Below are positions 5,410 through 10,081 of a DNA stretch of 10,081 nt, in pieces. The DNA is from Bacillota bacterium. Its GTDB lineage: Bacteria > Bacillota > Clostridia > Lachnospirales > Lachnospiraceae. The position numbers and the translations under genes are program-made. Positions within the stretch are counted from its first letter, which is position 1; each line of letters starts with the position of its first letter. The notes under the pieces are model-generated. The model made no database searches. It was given only the letters and a program-made list of their open reading frames with translations, and was not told the DNA's origin. The stretch spans positions 1-10,081 of the forward strand of contig JAEWPN010000146.1 of assembly GCA_023399455.1 (NCBI GenBank), written 5' to 3'.

Positions 5410-8400
5410 ATGTATTTAAAAAGTATTGAGATACAAGGGTTTAAATCATTTGCGAATAAAATTAATTTTAAGTTTCACAATGGAATAACCGGAATCGTAG
5501 GGCCAAACGGAAGCGGAAAGAGTAACGTAGCCGATGCGGTGCGCTGGGTATTGGGAGAACAGCGCATTAAGCAGCTTCGCGGTGCGTCCATGCAAGATGT
5601 CATTTTTTCGGGGACGGAGCTTAGGAAACCGTTAGGATATGCTTATGTGGCCATTACGCTGGACAACTCGGATCATCAGCTCACAGTCGACTATGACGAG
5701 GTAACGGTGGCCAGAAGAATATACCGCTCGGGAGAGAGCGAATACATGTTAAACGGCACACCCTGCCGTTTAAAAGACGTGAATGAATTGTTTTACGACA
5801 CTGGTATAGGAAAAGAGGGCTATTCCATCATCGGGCAGGGCCAGATTGATAAGATTCTGAGCGGAAAGCCGGAAGATCGAAGAGAGCTTTTCGATGAAGC
5901 GGCGGGCATTGTAAAATTTAAACGCCGTAAATTTGCGGCACAGAAGAAACTCGAGGATGAAAAGCAGAATCTGCTGCGCGTGAAAGACATTCTGTCGGAG
6001 CTTGAAAAGCAGACAGGGCCGCTTGAAAAACAGTCCGAAATCGCTAAAATTTTTTTAAAGAAAAAAGAAGAATTGAAGACGTTGGATGTGAATGTGTTCC
6101 TTTTGGAAAACAACCGCATCAAAGAACAGCTTTTGGCTGTAGAGCAAAAATATGACATTGCAGGCGGAGATTTGCAGGAGACCACGGAGAGATACGAAGG
6201 CATCAAGGGGGAATATGAGCAGATTCAGGGCCAGATAGAGATGCTTGACGAGGCTATTGAGTCGGCACGTACGCAGCTTACGGACACCGGACTTCTGCGC
6301 GGCAAGCTGGAGGGCGAAATCAATGTCTTAAAGGAACAGATCAATTCTGCCAAAGGAAACGAGGGGCATCTTCGTTCCCGCCTGGAAACCGTGCAGAAAG
6401 AAATCGATGCTAAAAACATAGACAAAGAAGCTATCTTAAAAAATAAAAGTGAAATCGACGGGAAGCTTGCCGAAATTGAAAAAATAAGAGATGACGCGAG
6501 GTTTCTGCTGAATGAAGTACAGAGCCAGATCGAGGAGCTGAATAACCATATAGAGGCCGGCAAGAATACGATTATCGATGCTCTGAACGGCCGGGCTACC
6601 ATCAAGTCCAAAATCGGTCGCTACGATACGATGCTGGAGCAGGCCAATATACGCAAGGCCGAATTGAATTCCAGATTGCTGCGGGCAAAATCGGACGAGG
6701 AGAAGCAGGAAGAGACCATTAAGCTGCTTCAGGAGGAGTTTGAGAACATCAACGAAGAAATCCGTCGGTTGAATGATTCCCAGACGGTCATCGAGGAGCG
6801 TCTTAGCGGCATGCATGACGAGCTTTCCGCCAAGGATCAAAGACTTCGGGATACACAGGTAGTCTATCACCAAGAGAAATCCAAGATGGAAGCGTTAGTC
6901 AATCTGACGGAGAGATATGAAGGCTACGGCGGCAGCGTAAAGCGCGTTATGGAATGCAAAGACGAAGAAAAAGGCATTATCGGTGTGGTAGCCGATATAA
7001 TTAAAGTGGATAAGAAGTATGAAACCGCGATAGAGACCGCTTTGGGCGGCAATATTCAGAATATTGTCACAGAAGATGAAGAGACGGCAAAACGGATGAT
7101 TGGCATGCTAAAGACGCATAAGGCCGGGCGTGCGACCTTCTTACCTCTTACCAGCATTAAGGACCCGCAGGAATTTAAGAACCCGGAGGCACTGAAGGAA
7201 AAGGGCGTTATCGGCATGGCGGACGAACTTGTGCAGACGGATAAGAAGTATAAAGATGTGGCGAAGTCCATGCTTGGACGTATCGTAGTAGTAGATCACG
7301 TGGATAACGCTGTTAAAATAGCGAAAAAGTATAGTTACGGCATTCGAATGGTTACGATTGAGGGCGAGCTTCTTGTGCCGGGCGGTGCTATCAGCGGCGG
7401 TGCATTTAAAAACAACAGCAATCTTCTCGGGCGCAGACGGGAGATGGAGGAACTGAACGCCAGGATCAAAAAGCATCTGGAAGAAATCGATCTGCTGCTG
7501 GAGGATATCGAGAAAACAAAAGAGCTTAGAAATAAGCTGCGCATGGAATTGGAGGATACCAAATCCAGATTGCAGGAGGAATTCATCAAGCAGAATACGG
7601 CGCGAATGAATGTTATAAAGGCACAGGAGAGGAAGAGCGAGGCGGAGGAAGGCTTTGGAGAGCTGAAAACCGAGGAGAAGGAGATCGAGAACCAGATTTT
7701 GGAGATCAAATCCAGCAAAGAGGGCATTTTGAAGGAACTGGAGGAATCGGAAAATCTGGAAAAACAGGTGGAACTCCAGATCAACGATTTCCAGAAGGAA
7801 TTGGAGGAGCAAAGGCTGAAGGAATCCGAGCAGTCGAAAGTAGTGGCGGAGCACGATGTGGGAGTGGAAAAGCTGCTGCAGCAGCAAGGCTTTCACAAGC
7901 AAAACGTGGACCGTATCGACAGCGAAATCGCCCGTTTTATGTCCGAGCTTATGGAAATCAAGGATGGTCTTGAAAGAAATGAGAAGGACATAGAGAGAAA
8001 AGCGCAGAGCATCGTCGAAATCGAAAAAACGATTGTGGCTTCCAATACCTCAAGAAGCGATGCGGAAGTGAAACTTAAAGAGGATATCACGAAGAAAGAG
8101 GAGCTATCTGCGAAACAGAAAAACTTTTTTGCTGCAAGAGAAGAGCTTTCTGAGAGGATGTCTGCTCTGGATAAAGAGGTATACCGTTTAAGTGCTCAGA
8201 AGGAGAAATTGGAGGAATCCATCGAAAGCCAGATCAACTATATGTGGGATGAATATGAAATCACTCTTTCAGACGCAGCTTCCCTTAGAGATGAGGAAAT
8301 GACGGACCTTTCAGCGATGAAAAAGGAAATTACATCGTTAAAGGACGGAATCCGCAAGTTGGGCGACGTTAACGTCAATGCCATCGAAGATTATAAGAAT

Positions 8401-8970
8401 TTGATGGAGCGATATTTGTTCTTAAAGACTCAGCATGATGATTTGGTAGAGGCGGAGAAAACCTTAGTAGATATTATCGAAGAGCTGGACACTGCCATGC
8501 GAGGGCAGTTCAATGAGAAATTTGCCGAAATCGCCAAGGAATTCGACAAAGTATTCAAGGAGCTTTTCGGAGGCGGAAAGGGAACTCTGGAGCTGATGGA
8601 GGACGAAGATATTCTTGAGGCAGGAATACGCATTATCGCCCAGCCCCCTGGAAAGAAGCTGCAGAATATGATGCAGCTTTCAGGAGGGGAAAAGGCACTG
8701 ACAGCGATTGCATTGCTTTTTGCTATTCAGAATCTTAAGCCGTCCCCGTTTTGTCTGTTGGATGAAATTGAAGCGGCTCTGGATGAAAATAATGTGGCCA
8801 GATTTGCCAAATATTTACATAAATTAACAAAATACACGCAATTTATTGTAATTACCCATAGGCGTGGTACAATGGAAAAGGCGGATCGTCTGTACGGCAT
8901 TACGATGCAGGAAAAAGGCGTGTCAACGCTGGTAAGCGTTAACTTGATCGATAAGGATCTTGACGATTAA
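5410..8970 (+). CDS. smc: Chromosome partition protein SMC
   Basis: SMC is the ATPase that, with ScpA and ScpB, forms the bacterial condensin that extrudes DNA loops and aids chromosome segregation. The product has 1186 residues, the standard length. The N-terminal head has Walker A GPNGSGKS (31-38); a coiled coil runs from about 170 to 500, the hinge from about 505 to 672 (GYGGSVKRVM to GGAISGGAF), and the returning coil from about 680 to 1030. The C-terminal head carries the signature LSGGEKALTAIAL from residue 1090, Walker B with Asp1118 and the catalytic Glu1119 (FCLLDEIEAALDENN), so the ATPase appears complete. The frame opens with an ATG at 5398, but MYLKSIEIQGFKSF, beginning at 5410, is the usual SMC start, and GGAG (5401-5404) is placed 5 bases before it. 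The gene follows rnc by 21 bases. The scpAB genes are not in the window. Confidence 0.97.
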   Translation: MYLKSIEIQGFKSFANKINFKFHNGITGIVGPNGSGKSNVADAVRWVLGEQRIKQLRGASMQDVIFSGTELRKPLGYAYVAITLDNSDHQLTVDYDEVTVARRIYRSGESEYMLNGTPCRLKDVNELFYDTGIGKEGYSIIGQGQIDKILSGKPEDRRELFDEAAGIVKFKRRKFAAQKKLEDEKQNLLRVKDILSELEKQTGPLEKQSEIAKIFLKKKEELKTLDVNVFLLENNRIKEQLLAVEQKYDIAGGDLQETTERYEGIKGEYEQIQGQIEMLDEAIESARTQLTDTGLLRGKLEGEINVLKEQINSAKGNEGHLRSRLETVQKEIDAKNIDKEAILKNKSEIDGKLAEIEKIRDDARFLLNEVQSQIEELNNHIEAGKNTIIDALNGRATIKSKIGRYDTMLEQANIRKAELNSRLLRAKSDEEKQEETIKLLQEEFENINEEIRRLNDSQTVIEERLSGMHDELSAKDQRLRDTQVVYHQEKSKMEALVNLTERYEGYGGSVKRVMECKDEEKGIIGVVADIIKVDKKYETAIETALGGNIQNIVTEDEETAKRMIGMLKTHKAGRATFLPLTSIKDPQEFKNPEALKEKGVIGMADELVQTDKKYKDVAKSMLGRIVVVDHVDNAVKIAKKYSYGIRMVTIEGELLVPGGAISGGAFKNNSNLLGRRREMEELNARIKKHLEEIDLLLEDIEKTKELRNKLRMELEDTKSRLQEEFIKQNTARMNVIKAQERKSEAEEGFGELKTEEKEIENQILEIKSSKEGILKELEESENLEKQVELQINDFQKELEEQRLKESEQSKVVAEHDVGVEKLLQQQGFHKQNVDRIDSEIARFMSELMEIKDGLERNEKDIERKAQSIVEIEKTIVASNTSRSDAEVKLKEDITKKEELSAKQKNFFAAREELSERMSALDKEVYRLSAQKEKLEESIESQINYMWDEYEITLSDAASLRDEEMTDLSAMKKEITSLKDGIRKLGDVNVNAIEDYKNLMERYLFLKTQHDDLVEAEKTLVDIIEELDTAMRGQFNEKFAEIAKEFDKVFKELFGGGKGTLELMEDEDILEAGIRIIAQPPGKKLQNMMQLSGGEKALTAIALLFAIQNLKPSPFCLLDEIEAALDENNVARFAKYLHKLTKYTQFIVITHRRGTMEKADRLYGITMQEKGVSTLVSVNLIDKDLDD
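8846..8873 (+). promoter_or_regulatory. Possible internal promoter for ftsY within smc
   Basis: TTGTAA (8846-8851) and TACAAT (8868-8873) are 16 bases apart, and TG at 8865-8866 is in the right place for an extended -10 box. The site lies about 120 bases before the ftsY start, inside the end of smc. Because the bases also encode conserved SMC residues (FIVITHRRGTME), the match may be fortuitous. Confidence 0.3.
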
Positions 8971-8996
8971 CATTCAACATTCATAGAGGAGGACGC

Positions 8997-9923
8997 ATGA
9001 GCGAGGAAAAGAAAGGCTTTTTTGGAAGGCTTAAGGATGGACTTACCAAGACCAGAGACAATATTGTGAATGGGATTGACTCCGTTTTTAATGGATTTTC
9101 CGCTATTGATGAGGATTTTTACGAGGAATTGGAAGAAATTCTGATTATGGGAGATATCGGTGTCAACGCTACGAATGCCATTATAGAAAAGCTTCGCGAG
9201 CAGGTAAAAGAAAATCATATCAAGCAACCGTCGGAGTGTAAGGAATTCCTGATACAAAGCATCAAAGAGCAGATGAAGGTAGGAGAGACGGCGTACGATT
9301 TCGAGCAAAAGCAGTCGGTCATTCTTGTAATTGGTGTGAACGGTGTCGGAAAGACCACCTCTGTGGGAAAGCTGGCAGGCATATTGAAGGACCAGGGAAG
9401 AAAGGTTCTTCTTGCAGCGGCGGATACCTTTCGTGCGGCGGCGGGGGAACAGCTTACGGAATGGGCGAACCGCGCCGGAGTGGATATTATCGGAGGCTCA
9501 GAGGGCTCGGATCCTGCCAGCGTTATTTTCGACGCGGTGAATGCGGCGAAGGCGAGACATGTAGATGTGCTTTTATGTGATACGGCAGGACGTCTTCACA
9601 ATAAGAAGAATTTGATGGAAGAGTTAAAAAAAATGAACCGGATTATCGATAAGGAATTTCCCGGAGTTCATAGGGAGAATCTGGTCGTGCTCGACGGAAC
9701 CACCGGACAGAACGCGCTTGCGCAGGCGCGCGATTTCGGTGAGGTCGCCGATCTGACAGGTATTATTCTCACCAAAATGGATGGGACGGCAAAGGGCGGA
9801 ATCGCGGTAGCCATTCAGTCGGAGCTGAATATCCCTGTGAAATATATCGGAGTGGGCGAGACCATAGAAGATTTGCAGAAGTTTGATTCCGACCAGTTCG
9901 TAAACGCACTCTTCGATATATAA
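8997..9923 (+). CDS. ftsY: Signal recognition particle receptor FtsY
   Basis: FtsY is the GTPase at the membrane that receives ribosome-SRP complexes and passes nascent membrane proteins to SecYEG. The 308-residue product consists of a short basic N-terminus that starts with a likely membrane-contacting amphipathic stretch (KKGFFGRLKDGLTKTR, 5-20), the N helical bundle (about 20-95) and the G domain. GTPase motifs are complete: G1 GVNGVGKT (113-120), DTFRAAA (143-149), G3 DTAGR (195-199), G4 TKMD (259-262) and the closing GVGE (285-288). The long acidic A domain of E. coli FtsY is absent, as in most Gram-positive forms. AGGAGG (8987-8992) lies 4 bases before the ATG. It follows smc by 26 bases and probably shares its transcript. 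The partner ffh is not seen in the window. Confidence 0.96.
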   Translation: MSEEKKGFFGRLKDGLTKTRDNIVNGIDSVFNGFSAIDEDFYEELEEILIMGDIGVNATNAIIEKLREQVKENHIKQPSECKEFLIQSIKEQMKVGETAYDFEQKQSVILVIGVNGVGKTTSVGKLAGILKDQGRKVLLAAADTFRAAAGEQLTEWANRAGVDIIGGSEGSDPASVIFDAVNAAKARHVDVLLCDTAGRLHNKKNLMEELKKMNRIIDKEFPGVHRENLVVLDGTTGQNALAQARDFGEVADLTGIILTKMDGTAKGGIAVAIQSELNIPVKYIGVGETIEDLQKFDSDQFVNALFDI

Positions 9924-9981
9924 AACGCACTCGAAACGGATAATATGATGAAATAGTAAGACGGATGGAGGATGAGGTAAG

Positions 9982-10081
9982 TTGGACGAGAAAATGCTGA
10001 CACTTGATAAGTTTGAAGAAGCTTCCGAGGTAGTAAAAAGGGTGACGCAGGAAACGAAGCTGGTTTACAGCGATTACCTGA
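9982..10081 (+). CDS. ilvA: Probable threonine ammonia-lyase, N-terminal part only
   Basis: Only the first 33 codons are inside the window. The visible peptide contains LTLDKFEEASEVVKRV followed by TQETKLVYSDYL, which I recognise as the start of the PLP-dependent threonine dehydratases of clostridia, enzymes that convert threonine to 2-oxobutanoate and ammonia. The PLP lysine and all catalytic parts lie beyond the window, so serine or related fold-type II dehydratases remain possible. GGAGG (9967-9971) is 10 bases before the TTG at 9982, which makes TTG the likely start; the in-frame ATG at 9994 would be 22 bases away. An in-frame TGA at 9973 excludes a longer protein. It starts 58 bases after ftsY with no terminator or clear promoter between, so it may be cotranscribed. 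Confidence 0.65.
   Translation, partial: MDEKMLTLDKFEEASEVVKRVTQETKLVYSDYL

Noticed and set aside
7050..7066. 17-base palindrome CAATATTCAGAATATTG in smc
   Set aside because: It lies in the conserved hinge segment GGNIQNIVTED, so the bases are explained by protein coding; no regulatory context is visible.
7141..7902. 253-codon open frame on the - strand inside smc
   Set aside because: It is rich in Leu, Phe and Gln, as expected from the complement of a coiled-coil gene rich in Glu, Lys and Gln codons; it has no recognisable domain, and smc on the other strand is complete.
8997..9060. Missing A domain of FtsY taken as truncation
   Set aside because: Gram-positive FtsY proteins of about 300-330 residues normally lack the long acidic domain; the start has a good ribosome binding site and the NG domain is complete.

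Overview
The window is a stretch of housekeeping chromosome from a low-to-mid GC Gram-positive bacterium, most likely a clostridial anaerobe of the Lachnospiraceae type. The reasons are the gene order pta-ackA-yceD-rpmF-plsX-acpP-rnc-smc-ftsY, the strong AGGAGG-type ribosome binding sites, the L32 protein that begins MSICPKNKSSKGRR, an FtsY without the acidic N-terminal domain, and a threonine dehydratase-like gene after ftsY. The family assignment is inference from gene order and remembered protein style, not from a search. All genes lie on the + strand and I see no mobile element, tRNA, rRNA, CRISPR array or broken gene.

Layout. (1) Positions 58-2399 hold pta and ackA, the two enzymes that turn acetyl-CoA into acetate and make one ATP. 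They are separated by 143 bases that fold into three hairpins just ahead of ackA. (2) A consensus sigma-A promoter (2411-2439) starts a short unit of yceD and rpmF (2481-3187), which serves the large ribosomal subunit and ends in a Rho-independent terminator (3202-3234). (3) A second promoter (3322-3350) reads plsX and acpP (3376-4635), phospholipid precursor and acyl carrier functions. (4) After a further terminator-like hairpin (4651-4680) come rnc, smc and ftsY (4699-9923): RNase III, the chromosome condensation ATPase and the signal recognition particle receptor. (5) The last 100 bases hold the start of a gene that looks like a catabolic-type threonine ammonia-lyase.

How it works together. 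The unit couples growth-related functions: energy from acetate formation, ribosome assembly, membrane lipid precursors, RNA processing, chromosome segregation and membrane protein targeting. Terminators after rpmF and acpP would let the abundant products (L32, ACP) be made in excess over the scarce ones (RNase III, SMC, FtsY), with the latter relying on readthrough or weak internal promoters.

I found no undescribed system. The parts that deserve a second look are non-coding: the overlapping, mutually exclusive hairpins before ackA, and a palindrome at the 5' end of the yceD-rpmF transcript with a core resembling Fur/Zur-family operators. No gap without a gene exceeds 190 bases.
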